64,000 nucleotides of DNA, from positions 62,001 through 126,000 of the forward strand of contig NZ_QNUF01000005.1 of the NCBI RefSeq assembly GCF_003385455.1, in the 5' to 3' direction. A program made the translations under genes and the position numbers. This document shows, piece after piece, positions 1 through 11,070 of this stretch. How positions within the stretch are numbered: position 1 is the stretch's first letter; each line of letters begins with the position of its first letter. The notes below the pieces were generated by a model, which made no database searches, was not told where the DNA came from, and was given only the letters and a program-made list of their open reading frames with translations. Source of the stretch: Chryseobacterium rhizosphaerae. GTDB taxonomy: Bacteria; Bacteroidota; Bacteroidia; Flavobacteriales; Weeksellaceae.

Positions 1-1758
<1,758 letters not shown>

Positions 1759-1965
1759 CTATTTTTTTTCTAAATATATTAAAACTTTTGTAAATCACAG
1801 CGAAGAGAGGGCGGTAATAAGTTGTGGTGAGAAGGGGTTTGAGAGTACTAGAGTAGGAGAGTGGAAGAGTATTAGAGTTTGAGAGTGGGGGAGAATATAA
1901 AATAGCTTTTGGTGTACATATCTGATATCTAGTATCTGACATCTAATATCTAATATTATCCCCTT
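1759..1965. repeat. Low-complexity intergenic stretch with short degenerate repeats
   Basis: Between the GH109 gene and the serine hydrolase lies a 207-base stretch rich in repeated short words. From about 1840 to 1895 it repeats GAGAGT/GAGTA-like units. From about 1918 to 1955 it repeats ATCTGATATCT / ATCTAATATCT units in tandem. There is no plausible ORF. The repeats may be slippage-prone spacer DNA. I see no clear hairpin terminator for the serine hydrolase, whose stop lies at 1966. Confidence 0.5.
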
Positions 1966-3042
1966 TTACTGTCCCAAATAAGCCGTAATCAGTCTTTCTC
2001 TCATTTTATTCAAGTATTTAATGTCTTTTGTATTGGATAGAATAATTAAGGTCAGATCATTTTTATCGGCTAGATGTACCCAGTTGGCACTGTGTCCATA
2101 ACCTTCTCCCTGACGTTCCACAAAAAGGGTATGTACAGAACCAAAGTTTTTAGGGTACACCCAAAATCCCAGTGCTGTATCTTCCAGTTTTTTATCCGGA
2201 GTAAGCATGGTATTCAATGTTGCTTTATTAATCAGAGTATGGTTAAAGAGAGCCTGGTCAAAAATGAGAAGATCCTTGGGCGTAGAATACATGGCTCCAG
2301 CAGAATAAAAATTGTCGATATAGGTGTTGGTAGGAGTGTGGAGAGCAAAAACATTGGTGTCATCAGCAGTATAGCCCTCATCAATATTTTTAATGATGTC
2401 ATTATGGTGAAGAAATCCTGTGTTCTGCATTTTCAGAGGAATTAATATCTGTTCTTTAAGGACGTCTTCAAAAGGCTGATGGTATATTTTTTCAATAATC
2501 TTTCCAAGAAGGATAAAATCCCCATTGTTATAACTGAATTTCGTACCGGGCTTATCGATCAGTTTTTCAGAGAGAAAAGTACTGATGAAATCATCCAGAT
2601 CCCATAACGTATTATCATAAGCCTGATGAATGAGCTCAGGAGAGCTGATGTCTTTATTTTCTCTTCCACTGCTATAGGTGAGGAGATTCCTTATGGTTGC
2701 TTTTTTTGCTGCTTCCCCTTTGTATTCAGGATAATAAGTGGAAATAGGAGCGTCTAAATTTATTTTTCCTCTTTCATAAAGCTGCATGATCAATGCTGCA
2801 GTAAAAGTTTTGGTAAGTGAAAAGATATGAAATCTGGTTTCATCTGAAAAAGGAATATTATAATGCCTGTTTGATAACCCTTTATAGGTAAGTAATTCAA
2901 TTCTGCCACCTTTCGCAACCAATACACTCCCATTGAAATTATCTTTTTTTACACAGGAGTCAATGACTTGCTCAACTTTCTGTATCTGCGGATAGGCCAG
3001 ATGAATCATCATCATCAGGATTCCTGAAAGTATTTTTTTCAT
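1966..3042 (-). CDS. Secreted serine hydrolase, beta-lactamase/class C PBP family
   Basis: 358 residues with a signal peptide (MKKILSGILMMMIHLAYPQ). The three active-site elements of the class C beta-lactamase/DD-peptidase fold are visible: SLTK at 75-78 (SxxK), YNN at 171-173 (YxN) and HSA at 317-319 in the place of the KTG/HxG triad. These periplasmic or surface enzymes act on peptides, esters or beta-lactams; the substrate is not predictable. A second, longer member of the family lies at 55102-56670 but the two are not close copies. It is likely a stand-alone unit, since 88 bases separate it from the M61 gene upstream. Confidence 0.85.
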   Translation of the reverse strand: MKKILSGILMMMIHLAYPQIQKVEQVIDSCVKKDNFNGSVLVAKGGRIELLTYKGLSNRHYNIPFSDETRFHIFSLTKTFTAALIMQLYERGKINLDAPISTYYPEYKGEAAKKATIRNLLTYSSGRENKDISSPELIHQAYDNTLWDLDDFISTFLSEKLIDKPGTKFSYNNGDFILLGKIIEKIYHQPFEDVLKEQILIPLKMQNTGFLHHNDIIKNIDEGYTADDTNVFALHTPTNTYIDNFYSAGAMYSTPKDLLIFDQALFNHTLINKATLNTMLTPDKKLEDTALGFWVYPKNFGSVHTLFVERQGEGYGHSANWVHLADKNDLTLIILSNTKDIKYLNKMRERLITAYLGQ

Positions 3043-3130
3043 GGAAAATATATTTTTAGTTTAGTACCGAATTACTTACGTTAAAAGTAATCAATTATTT
3101 ATGTAGTACAGATCAAATTATATTAAGTAT

Positions 3131-4666
3131 TTATTGGCCTATCCATGCATTCCTTAAAGCTAACTGTTTTGAATCGGGGTTGGAGGAAAGACTCACTTTT
3201 CCGGTAGTTTCATCATAAGTAAAACCCACTTTGGCCAGATATTCTTTCAAAGGAATGGGTTGGGTCCCTTCAATAAAGTCTCTGAAAAATGTACGTATTT
3301 CCGGGAAAGTCATTTTGGTAATTTCATCAAACAGTTCATCATCATTAAAATATTTGCCTTCTCCGTATTTTTTCATCAGCTGCAACATCAGATCCTGGGT
3401 ACCCATTTTTCCTCCGGAAAGCTCCCTTAATCTGATATCCAGACACATGCCCAGTAATGGTCCTTTCTGATAAAAATTCATATACTGGTCCTGTCTTTCC
3501 ATGGCATTTTTGCTGATCTCCGTAAAAGATAATGTGTTGTCAAACTCTTTCATGCCCTTTATCTTTTCTTCCAGGGTTTTTTCAAAATCATCCAGGCTTA
3601 TCATTTTTTGTTTTATAGGCATATGGATGGTGGCATATTCTGTCATTCCCTCATATAGCCAGAGATGTTTAGATAGGGTAGGATTTAGAAAATCATAATG
3701 CTGAATCTCTCCTGAGTGAATGTTGAGAGGCGTAATAATATGAAAGAATTCATGGGAAGCTACTCTGTTTAAAGCAAAAGGAATAAAATTCATACTCCCG
3801 GAGCGGTACAGGCAGACTGTCGAATGAGAATGCTCCAGCCCATCTCCCATAAATCCCTTTTCATTGGCAGATTCATAATAAATCAAAAAGGCATATTTCT
3901 TTACCGGTAGCGACCCTCCCAGATAAGCTTGCTGGTTTTTCAAAATGTTCTCTAGTTCAAGAGCTATTTTTTTTGAATAATGTCTTTCTTTCTTATTATA
4001 AAATGAAACAAGAACTTCAGTATGGCCTATTTTCAGCCAGGTGGTATCAGGAACACAGTATAAAACAGGAGAGTCTACCAACTGGCGGTAATCTTTTGCC
4101 CATACTATATCGGTATTTTTATCTTTCTGTTTGTAATCCAGAGCAGAAGAGGCATAAAAATCTTTATTTTTTGTAATGTTGATTTGGTAGGGAATATCTT
4201 TCATTTCCTCAAAATATCCCACTAAAGAATTGTAATTGATGACAAAAACACTGTCTTTAATAAATGTGCTGCCGGCAGATTTGGCTTCATGGGTATCTTT
4301 TTCTAACGAGTCCCATCCGTCTGCGACCTGATATGATATTTTGTTGACATGCTTAAGGTCATGTACCATCCAGCTGTTTTTGTCCAGACGTTCGGTAAGT
4401 ATCTTTTTCCCTTTTTTATCCGTGGCAACAAGATTGGAGACATACTGCCCAAAATTCATAGCCTGATAGAATCCGGGAACAAGTTTAGGAATGATAAACT
4501 TCCCTTGTGTAAGATTGTTTTTGGGAGGGGTAAAAGAAACTGTGACTTCATCATTCGATACATGAAGAAGATCGATATGGTATGTATAATTTTCCTTTGA
4601 TACCTGGGCAATAATTGTAGAAGGAAACAGAACCAGTACAAAAACTAATTTTATCAGGTTATTCAT
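3131..4666 (-). CDS. Secreted M61 family metallopeptidase (glycyl aminopeptidase type)
   Basis: From the ATG at 4666 the protein has 511 residues and starts with a good signal peptide (MNNLIKLVFVLVLFPSTIIAQ). An ATG 45 bases upstream would add MGNFCTFVSVKKQKQ in front of the signal, which is unlikely, and that stretch holds a near-consensus -7 box (TACTTTCG). The zinc site is clear: HEFFH at about 305-309 and a downstream WLYEGMTEY whose first Glu (about 339) is the likely third ligand. M61 peptidases trim N-terminal Gly or Ala from peptides, acting here in the periplasm or outside the cell. The usual C-terminal PDZ domain is not obvious. Confidence 0.85.
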   Translation of the reverse strand: MNNLIKLVFVLVLFPSTIIAQVSKENYTYHIDLLHVSNDEVTVSFTPPKNNLTQGKFIIPKLVPGFYQAMNFGQYVSNLVATDKKGKKILTERLDKNSWMVHDLKHVNKISYQVADGWDSLEKDTHEAKSAGSTFIKDSVFVINYNSLVGYFEEMKDIPYQINITKNKDFYASSALDYKQKDKNTDIVWAKDYRQLVDSPVLYCVPDTTWLKIGHTEVLVSFYNKKERHYSKKIALELENILKNQQAYLGGSLPVKKYAFLIYYESANEKGFMGDGLEHSHSTVCLYRSGSMNFIPFALNRVASHEFFHIITPLNIHSGEIQHYDFLNPTLSKHLWLYEGMTEYATIHMPIKQKMISLDDFEKTLEEKIKGMKEFDNTLSFTEISKNAMERQDQYMNFYQKGPLLGMCLDIRLRELSGGKMGTQDLMLQLMKKYGEGKYFNDDELFDEITKMTFPEIRTFFRDFIEGTQPIPLKEYLAKVGFTYDETTGKVSLSSNPDSKQLALRNAWIGQ

Positions 4667-4723
4667 CTGCTTTTGTTTTTTAACTGATACGAAAGTACAA
4701 AAATTGCCCAAGGTTAAGGAGCT

Positions 4724-5416
4724 TTATTTTTCTGTAAAATACACTTCTTCATACGGTTGGATCAGTACCCATCCGTTTCCTGAAAACTTCATTTGGAATT
4801 CCTCTCCGCTTCCTCTTCCGATAAGACTTTTAAAGGAAACATTTGTTTTCAGCTCCGGGCTTAGGTTTCCGGACCATGCCACAGTAGCATTAGGATCTGT
4901 GAACACAGGAGTGTCAGGAGTAACCAGTAAAGTCAAAGGATCACCATGGGTAGTTATGGCAATATGACCCGTTCCCGAAAGTTTGGCCTGAAAAAGACCT
5001 CCCGACATCATGCCGGCAACACTTTTAAGCATCGTTATGTCACTCTTTACACTTTGCTCATGCGCTAAAATATCATTACCATTCACGCATACAGATTCGT
5101 TATTTAAATACAGAATACGGACTTTTTTCCCCGAATCTGCTACATACAATTTCCCTGTTCCTTCAGCTTTCATCAGCCTGGCACCCTCACCGCTGATCGC
5201 TTTCTTTAAAAGATTACCAATACCTCCGGCCAGCATTCCCTGTCTTTCAAAATTGATATTGCCCACATAGCTTACCATGCTGCCTCTTTTTGTCCATACA
5301 GCCTGGTTATTAAGATTGATCTCTAAAAGATGTTTGGTCTCCAGCTCAAAATAATCTCTTTGTTGTGGATTCTCTTTTGTTTCATTGATAAAAGCTTCAA
5401 TTGAATATTTGCTCAT
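4724..5416 (-). CDS. AIM24 family protein
   Basis: 230 residues from the ATG at 5416 (MSKYSIEAFI); the longer reading from 5482 adds 22 residues without family character. The protein is a string of Gly-rich beta strands, with phrases such as LLEINLNNQAVWTKRGSMVSY, GEGARLMKAEGTGKLYVA and GTGHIAITTHG that match the AIM24/TerD-like double-psi barrel family (mitochondrial biogenesis AIM24, bacterial YciC-type). No signal peptide is seen, so it is probably cytoplasmic. Its function is not established. It is transcribed away from queA, and the 249-base gap holds the queA promoter. Confidence 0.85.
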   Translation of the reverse strand: MSKYSIEAFINETKENPQQRDYFELETKHLLEINLNNQAVWTKRGSMVSYVGNINFERQGMLAGGIGNLLKKAISGEGARLMKAEGTGKLYVADSGKKVRILYLNNESVCVNGNDILAHEQSVKSDITMLKSVAGMMSGGLFQAKLSGTGHIAITTHGDPLTLLVTPDTPVFTDPNATVAWSGNLSPELKTNVSFKSLIGRGSGEEFQMKFSGNGWVLIQPYEEVYFTEK

Positions 5417-5580
5417 AATTGTAATTATTGATGTTTCATGTATGGGTGAGTATGAATTGTATATTTGTGATAAAATGGACAATTCAGTACATAACTTTTT
5501 TATCTGAGACTAAATTAATCTTTTTTTTCGGTTAAAAATTCCCGTGAAATCACGGTTTTATATTTCATTGTAAATAATAC

Positions 5581-5612
5581 TTGACAAAGGGGTCTTGAAT
5601 GTCGTATATTTG
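5581..5612 (+). promoter_or_regulatory. Bacteroidota-type promoter of queA
   Basis: TTGACA at 5581-5586 and TATATTTG at 5605-5612 match the TTG / TAnnTTTG pattern of Flavobacteria, with 21 bases between TTG and the -7 box. The start codon follows 53 bases later. The match is by eye. Confidence 0.7.
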
Positions 5613-5665
5613 CACTCCGAAAATTACACCTTGTAATTTCAATAATTTTTAAACCGTAATTTAAA

Positions 5666-6715
5666 ATGAAAACATCAGATTTTAATTTTGATCTTCCTGA
5701 GGAATTATTAGCAGAGCATCCATCAGAACACAGAGACGAGGCTAGATTAATGGTTCTTGATAGAAAAACAGAAACTATCGAGCACAAATTATTTAAAGAC
5801 GTTGTGGATTATTTTGATGAGAAGGATTTATTTATTTTTAATAATACTAAAGTTTTCCCTGCACGTCTTTATGGAAATAAAGAAAAAACAGGAGCTAAAA
5901 TTGAAGTTTTCCTTTTAAGAGAGCTTGATAAAGAAACTCGTGTTTGGGATGTATTAGTAGATCCGGCAAGAAAGATCAGAATTGGTAACAAATTATTCTT
6001 TACTGAAGATGAATCTTTAGTAGCTGAGGTAATAGATAATACCACTTCAAGAGGTAGAACTTTAAGATTTTTATTCGACGGTTCTTACGATGAATTCAGA
6101 ACAAAACTAAAGGAATTAGGAGAAACTCCGCTTCCAAAATATATCAAAAGAGCAGTAGAACCTGAAGATGCTGAGAGATACCAGACGATCTATGCAAAAA
6201 TAGAAGGAGCCGTAGCCGCGCCTACAGCAGGTCTTCACTTCTCAAGACACCTAATGAAAAGATTGGAGATCAAAGGGATTGATTTTGCTGAAGTTACGCT
6301 TCACGTAGGATTAGGAACATTCAACCCAATTGAGGTAGAAGATCTTTCTAAACACAAAATGGAATCTGAGGAAATCATTATTGATGAGAAAAATGCTGAA
6401 ATCATCAATAGAGCTGTAGAAACTCACAGAAGAGTTTGTGCCGTAGGAACTACTACCATGAGAGCATTGGAAACTTCTGTTTCTTCAAACAAAAAAATCT
6501 CTGCTTTCAACGGTTGGACTAATAAATTCATTTATCCACCTCACGATTTTGGAGTAGCTAACTCAATGATCACCAACTTCCACACTCCAAAATCAACATT
6601 ATTGATGATGATTGCAGCATTTGCAGGAAGAGATTTCGTAATGCATGCTTATGAAGAAGCCGTAAAAGAAAAGTATAAATTCTATTCTTACGGTGATGCA
6701 ATGTTAATTTTATAA
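5666..6715 (+). CDS. queA: S-adenosylmethionine:tRNA ribosyltransferase-isomerase
   Basis: 349 residues, the usual QueA length. It opens [20 protein letters not shown] and carries family blocks such as [43 protein letters not shown] and [15 protein letters not shown]. QueA transfers and isomerises the ribosyl part of SAM onto preQ1 at the tRNA wobble position 34 to give epoxyqueuosine, in the cytoplasm. It has its own promoter. rlmN follows after a 70-base hairpin spacer, so the two RNA-modifying enzymes may share a transcript. Confidence 0.97.
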   Translation: MKTSDFNFDLPEELLAEHPSEHRDEARLMVLDRKTETIEHKLFKDVVDYFDEKDLFIFNNTKVFPARLYGNKEKTGAKIEVFLLRELDKETRVWDVLVDPARKIRIGNKLFFTEDESLVAEVIDNTTSRGRTLRFLFDGSYDEFRTKLKELGETPLPKYIKRAVEPEDAERYQTIYAKIEGAVAAPTAGLHFSRHLMKRLEIKGIDFAEVTLHVGLGTFNPIEVEDLSKHKMESEEIIIDEKNAEIINRAVETHRRVCAVGTTTMRALETSVSSNKKISAFNGWTNKFIYPPHDFGVANSMITNFHTPKSTLLMMIAAFAGRDFVMHAYEEAVKEKYKFYSYGDAMLIL

Positions 6716-6724
6716 AAAGATATT

Positions 6725-6782
6725 AGGTTATAGGTTGCAGCTAGATTAATAGCTGCAGCCTGTCATCTACAACCTATCACCT
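6725..6782. repeat. Intergenic palindromic element between queA and rlmN
   Basis: A 58-base hairpin unit: outer arms at 6725-6737 and 6770-6782 pair at 12 of 13 positions, and an inner pair GCAGCTA/TAGCTGC flanks GATTAA. No U-tract follows, so it is not a standard terminator. It fits the small palindromic repeats scattered between flavobacterial genes and could also trim or stabilise the queA-rlmN mRNA. Confidence 0.6.
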
Positions 6783-6785
6783 GAA

Positions 6786-7820
6786 ATGAAAGATATCCGT
6801 ATATTATCATTAGACCAGCTTAAAGACTACTTTGTATCTTTAGGAGAAAAACCGTTTCGTGCGAAACAGGTCTATGACTGGCTATGGAGTAAAAACCTCC
6901 ACTCGATTGATGAAATGACGAATCTTTCGAAATCACTTCGTGAAAAAATTTCCGAAGAATATACCATTAATCCCGTTTCTGTAGACCTTCTTCAAAAAAG
7001 CACAGACGGAACAATAAAAAACGGAGTAAAACTCCATGACGGATTATTGGTAGAATCTGTTCTTATACCAACAGAAACAAGAACTACAGCTTGTGTATCT
7101 TCACAGGTAGGCTGCTCACTCAACTGCGAATTCTGTGCTACGGCGAAACTGAAAAGGATGAGAAACCTTGAAGTGGCGGAGATCGTAGATCAGGTAGCCC
7201 TGATTGACAGCCAAAGTAAAATGTATTTTGAGAGACCCCTTACCAATATCGTATTCATGGGAATGGGAGAACCAATGATGAACTACAAAAATGTAGTGGA
7301 AGCCATCAGAAAGATCACCCAGCCGGAAGGTTTAGGAATGTCTCCAAGAAGAATTACCGTATCTACATCCGGAATTCCTAAAATGATCAAAATGCTTGCT
7401 GACGATGAACTGCGTGTGAAACTGGCATTATCCCTTCACTCTGCCATCGAATCAAAGCGTAATGAGATCATGCCTTTCTCAGATAAATTCCCGTTAACGG
7501 ATATCATGGACTCACTTCAGTACTGGTACCAAAAGACTGGTTCAGTTATTACGTTTGAATATTGTGTCTGGAAAGGAATTAACGATGGAGATGAAGATAT
7601 TAAAGCTTTAATCAAATACTGTAAACAGGTTCCTTCTAAAGTAAACCTTATTCAATACAACCCGATTGGAGACGGAAAATATGATCAGTGTAACAAACAG
7701 GCGGAAGAAAACTATATTCGTCAGCTTGAAAATGCCGGAATTACGGTAATGGTCAGAAGAAGTCGTGGTGGTGATATTGATGCTGCCTGCGGACAATTGG
7801 CCAATAAGGCTACCGATTAA
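6786..7820 (+). CDS. rlmN: 23S rRNA/tRNA (adenine(2503/37)-C2)-methyltransferase
   Basis: 344 residues. The radical-SAM cluster CSLNCEFC (CxxxCxxC) follows ACVSSQVG, and the C-terminal stretch SRGGDIDAACGQL carries the catalytic Cys that forms the methyl-protein intermediate. FMGMGEPMMNY and VSTSGIPKMI are standard RlmN blocks. The enzyme puts a methyl group on C2 of A2503 in 23S rRNA and A37 in some tRNAs. The ATG at 6786 follows directly after the hairpin element. All key residues are present. Confidence 0.97.
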   Translation: MKDIRILSLDQLKDYFVSLGEKPFRAKQVYDWLWSKNLHSIDEMTNLSKSLREKISEEYTINPVSVDLLQKSTDGTIKNGVKLHDGLLVESVLIPTETRTTACVSSQVGCSLNCEFCATAKLKRMRNLEVAEIVDQVALIDSQSKMYFERPLTNIVFMGMGEPMMNYKNVVEAIRKITQPEGLGMSPRRITVSTSGIPKMIKMLADDELRVKLALSLHSAIESKRNEIMPFSDKFPLTDIMDSLQYWYQKTGSVITFEYCVWKGINDGDEDIKALIKYCKQVPSKVNLIQYNPIGDGKYDQCNKQAEENYIRQLENAGITVMVRRSRGGDIDAACGQLANKATD

Positions 7821-7870
7821 AATTTCCTTAAAAAAGGTTAAAACCCCCTTTACTACATTGTCTAAAGCCC

Positions 7871-7878
7871 TACCTTTG
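7871..7878 (+). promoter_or_regulatory. -7 promoter box before the sterol-desaturase-family gene
   Basis: TACCTTTG fits the TAnnTTTG consensus and lies 16 bases before the first ATG. No well-spaced TTG box is seen upstream. Confidence 0.5.
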
Positions 7879-7894
7879 CACAAATTATTTTGTG

Positions 7895-8845
7895 ATGATG
7901 GACTTTTTTATGAATGAAGATGGGTTAGAAAATGTATATGCATGGTCAATTCCACTTCACGCTACAGTTATCTTGGCTGAAATGATTTACAGCCATATTT
8001 CTGAAGCTAAATTATACAGTGGGAAAGATCTTGCCACCAATGTTTACCTGGCATTGATGAACTTCGGCCTCGATCTTATTATGAAAGCTTTTGCAATGGG
8101 GGTAATGTTTTTCTTTTACCATCACAAGCTTTTCTCATGGGATTTTAGCATCTGGTATTTTTTGATCTGTTTTATTGTGACAGACTTCGCCTATTATGTG
8201 CTGCATTATGTGGATCACCGTTCCAGAGCATTCTGGGCTGTTCATATTACACACCATAGTTCAGAGTATTTTAACCTGACAACAGGATTCAGAAGCCCTG
8301 TGCTGCAGCCACTTTACAGATACCTATACTTTTCTCCTCTGGCCTTTTTGGGCTTTAATCCCTGGCATATTATGGTGGTTTATGCCATCGGACAGGTATA
8401 TGGAACCTGGGTGCATACACAGACTGTGAAGACTATGGGAATCCTGGAATATATTCTGGTAACCCCTTCTCACCACCGTGTACACCATGCCTGCAATATT
8501 AAATACCTGGATAAAAATATGGGAATGTGCCTTATTATCTGGGATAAAATATTCGGGACCTTTCAAAAAGAAGATCCCAATGTTCCTATTAAATACGGAA
8601 TCTATCCAAAAATGCCGGATAACCGACCGGATACCGTTCTTTTCTATGAGTGGAGGAAAATCTGGAAAGACCTTAAACAACCTGGATTAAAATTCACAGA
8701 CAGAATCAATTATATTTTTAATTCTCCGGGATGGAGACATGACGGCACTGGAAAGACCGTAAGACAATATCAGAAAGAGTATTTTGCAAGACAGGCTAAA
8801 AAGAAAGAACAGCCGCAAAATCAGGAAACACAGAAAATTGCTTAA
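7895..8845 (+). CDS. Sterol desaturase / fatty acid hydroxylase superfamily membrane protein
   Basis: 316 residues from the ATG at 7895 (a GTG lies one codon earlier and another ATG one codon later). Several hydrophobic segments surround the eight-His di-iron site of the superfamily: HYVDH, HITHH and HRVHH in the expected order. Family enzymes use O2 and a di-iron centre to hydroxylate or desaturate lipids in the cytoplasmic membrane. The substrate is unknown; carotenoid, fatty acid and sterol-like roles all occur. The C-terminal 30 residues are polar and rich in Lys and Gln. It has its own -7 box, and a terminator follows at 8882. Confidence 0.88.
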   Translation: MMDFFMNEDGLENVYAWSIPLHATVILAEMIYSHISEAKLYSGKDLATNVYLALMNFGLDLIMKAFAMGVMFFFYHHKLFSWDFSIWYFLICFIVTDFAYYVLHYVDHRSRAFWAVHITHHSSEYFNLTTGFRSPVLQPLYRYLYFSPLAFLGFNPWHIMVVYAIGQVYGTWVHTQTVKTMGILEYILVTPSHHRVHHACNIKYLDKNMGMCLIIWDKIFGTFQKEDPNVPIKYGIYPKMPDNRPDTVLFYEWRKIWKDLKQPGLKFTDRINYIFNSPGWRHDGTGKTVRQYQKEYFARQAKKKEQPQNQETQKIA

Positions 8846-8881
8846 CCTATAAGTTAATTTTAAATAAAAATCTATCATGAG

Positions 8882-8908
8882 AACGGGCTTTTTAGCCCGT
8901 TTTCTTTT
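8882..8908 (+). terminator. Rho-independent terminator after the sterol-desaturase-family gene
   Basis: AACGGGCT (8882-8889), loop TTTT, AGCCCGTT (8894-8901), then a T-rich tail TTTCTTTT. It lies 37 bases after the stop codon at 8845. Confidence 0.85.
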
Positions 8909-9074
8909 GAGATCATCCCGTCAATCTCAGATTTCTCACTCCTTTTCGGGGAGTAAAATGATCATACATCAAACTGTGGTCTTTCTATACAATAAATCAA
9001 TGAGCAAAATGTACTTATTTCTTTTATCCCACGAATCTCAACCCGTGTCTTCTCTCCGTTTAAACTTAAAGCCC

Positions 9075-9082
9075 TATTTTTG
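9075..9082 (+). promoter_or_regulatory. -7 promoter box almost touching the next start codon
   Basis: TATTTTTG is a perfect TAnnTTTG and ends only four bases before the ATG at 9087. If used, transcription would begin at or next to the start codon, giving a leaderless mRNA. Confidence 0.5.
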
Positions 9083-9086
9083 TCTT

Positions 9087-9965
9087 ATGAAAAAAATCCT
9101 TCTGGTTACTAGCCTTATCATTGGTCAGTTCGCATTTTCACAGCAAACTGATTTTCTAAAAATAAAAAAATACAGAGTCAGTTATCTGGATCATAAAATT
9201 GAGGAAACTTCAGGATTGAGTATGTTCAATGGAAAATTATATACCTTCAATGATAGCGGTAATGCTCCGGAATTGTTCGAGATCAGCAAAACATCAGGAG
9301 AGATTTTACATACTTTAAAAGTAAATGCTAAAAACACAGATTGGGAAGCTCTTACCAATGATGGTACTCATTTTTATATAGGAGATTTTGGAAATAATGA
9401 CGGAAGCAGGAGGCATCTTAAGATTTTTAAAGTGCCCGTACAGAATGATAGCCTGCAAAACAGCAGCCTAAAGGAAATTCTGTTTCACTATCCGGAGCAG
9501 ACGGACTATATATCCAGCTATTATAATACGGATTTTGATGCAGAAGCCATGGTATATGCTCATGGGAAAATTCATCTTTTTACAAAAGAATGGGCAGCGA
9601 AAGCCACCACACATTATACAATAGAGCCTGAAGTATATGAAAAGCAGGGAGCTGTAAAGACAGAATCTTATAAAACCAATTTTATGGTAACGGATGCCGC
9701 TTACTTTGATAAGAAACTTTATTTAGTGGGCTACACCAAGAAAACAGAGGTTTTTCTGGATGTTTTTACGGAAACAGAACCGGGGGTATTTTTTAAAGAA
9801 AGACCCAGGCATTATTATCTTGGAAGTGCTACAGCCATTGGGCAAATAGAAGGAATAGCAGTAGATGAAAGCGGAATATATTTATCCGGTGAAAAATTCA
9901 GATATTCAGTAGTGAGAACAAAGCAGGCATTTTATTTTATTCCTAAAGAAAAACTCAAAGATTAA
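9087..9965 (+). CDS. Secreted protein of unknown function, possible beta-propeller
   Basis: 292 residues from the ATG at 9087, where a clean signal peptide begins (MKKILLVTSLIIGQFAFSQ). The open frame extends back to 8877 but that part overlaps the upstream terminator. The mature part repeats short beta-strand units with phrases such as LSMFNGKLYTFNDSGN, HFYIGDFGNN and EGIAVDESGIYLSGE, which suggest a propeller of the SMP-30/NHL or TolB kind. I do not recognise a specific enzyme. It is probably periplasmic or surface-exposed. The next gene has its own promoter. Confidence 0.75.
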   Translation: MKKILLVTSLIIGQFAFSQQTDFLKIKKYRVSYLDHKIEETSGLSMFNGKLYTFNDSGNAPELFEISKTSGEILHTLKVNAKNTDWEALTNDGTHFYIGDFGNNDGSRRHLKIFKVPVQNDSLQNSSLKEILFHYPEQTDYISSYYNTDFDAEAMVYAHGKIHLFTKEWAAKATTHYTIEPEVYEKQGAVKTESYKTNFMVTDAAYFDKKLYLVGYTKKTEVFLDVFTETEPGVFFKERPRHYYLGSATAIGQIEGIAVDESGIYLSGEKFRYSVVRTKQAFYFIPKEKLKD

Positions 9966-9992
9966 TTTTTCTTAAAATTGACCGAAAAAAAT

Positions 9993-10000
9993 TATCTTTG
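9993..10000 (+). promoter_or_regulatory. -7 promoter box of the polyprenyl synthase gene
   Basis: TATCTTTG matches TAnnTTTG, 37 bases before the GTG start at 10038. A TTG at 9978 is too close to be the -33 box. Confidence 0.5.
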
Positions 10001-10037
10001 TGAGAATAAATAATTATTCACCCAGCATTCGCAGATT

Positions 10038-11015
10038 GTGGCAAACATTGTAGAAGACATTAAGCAACCGATCAATGAGGAAATGAAACTTTTCGAACAG
10101 AAGTTTTATGAATCAATGCAAAGTAAAGTTCCCTTATTAGATAAAGTAACCCGCTTTATTGTTACAACCAAAGGGAAACAGATGCGACCTATGTTTGTAT
10201 TTCTTTGTGCTAAACTGGTGGGTAATGTTAATGAAAAGACCTACCGTGGAGCTTCTATGATTGAGCTGATTCACACGGCTACTCTGGTACATGATGATGT
10301 AGTGGATGAAAGTTTCAAACGTCGTAATTTCTTTTCTATTAATGCTTTATGGAAAAATAAAATTGCTGTTTTAGTGGGGGATTACCTTTTGTCAAAATCA
10401 GTATTATTATCTACAGACCATAAAGATTACGATTTACTGGGTGTCATTTCCAGAACAATCCGTGAAATGTCTGAAGGTGAGCTTTTGCAGCTTGAAAAAG
10501 CCAGAAAACTTGATATTACAGAAGATGTTTATTATGAAATTATCCGTCAGAAAACAGCGACTTTAATTGCTGCCTGCTGTGAAATTGGAGTGCTTTCCAA
10601 TAATGCGGACGAAATACTTGCCAAAAAAATGCAGGATTTCGGTACTTACACCGGAATGGCCTTTCAGATTAAGGATGACCTTTTTGATTATTTAAGTTCT
10701 AATGTAATTGGAAAACCCGTAGGAATTGATATTAAAGAGCAGAAAATGACGCTTCCTTTGATTCATGCTCTGGAAACAGCCAGTGAAAAGGATAAGAAAT
10801 ATTACTTTGATACCATAAAACGTTATAACAATAATCCTAAAAGAGTAAAAGAGCTTATAGAATTTGTTAAAAGTTCCGGAGGATTAGAATACGCAGTAAA
10901 AATCATGACAGAATTTCAGCAAAAGGCTAAAGATATTCTTAATGAGTTTCCGGACTCTGAAGCGCGAAGCTCTTTACATAGTATGCTGAGCTATGTTATT
11001 GAAAGGAAATTTTAA
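10038..11015 (+). CDS. Trans-polyprenyl diphosphate synthase
   Basis: 325 residues. Both aspartate-rich motifs of chain-elongating prenyl synthases are intact: DDVVD at 86-90 and DDLFD at 213-217. GKQMRP near 46-51 is the first conserved block. The enzyme condenses isopentenyl diphosphate onto an allylic diphosphate in the cytoplasm. In Flavobacteria the usual role is the side chain of menaquinone-6, so a hexaprenyl-type product is likely but not proven by sequence. Translation probably starts at GTG 10038, because no ATG fits before the conserved N terminus. A bidirectional terminator follows. Confidence 0.92.
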   Translation: MANIVEDIKQPINEEMKLFEQKFYESMQSKVPLLDKVTRFIVTTKGKQMRPMFVFLCAKLVGNVNEKTYRGASMIELIHTATLVHDDVVDESFKRRNFFSINALWKNKIAVLVGDYLLSKSVLLSTDHKDYDLLGVISRTIREMSEGELLQLEKARKLDITEDVYYEIIRQKTATLIAACCEIGVLSNNADEILAKKMQDFGTYTGMAFQIKDDLFDYLSSNVIGKPVGIDIKEQKMTLPLIHALETASEKDKKYYFDTIKRYNNNPKRVKELIEFVKSSGGLEYAVKIMTEFQQKAKDILNEFPDSEARSSLHSMLSYVIERKF

Positions 11016-11036
11016 GAATATAAATACATAATAAAA

Positions 11037-11069
11037 AATCGGAGTGCTTATGGCATTCCGATTTTTTCT
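11037..11069. terminator. Bidirectional terminator between convergent genes
   Basis: An 11-base stem (11037-11047 with 11053-11063, one G-T pair) with a five-base loop, flanked by a run of A on the left and a run of T on the right. It can end both the prenyl synthase transcript and the convergent surface-protein transcript. Confidence 0.85.
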
Positions 11070-11070
11070 T

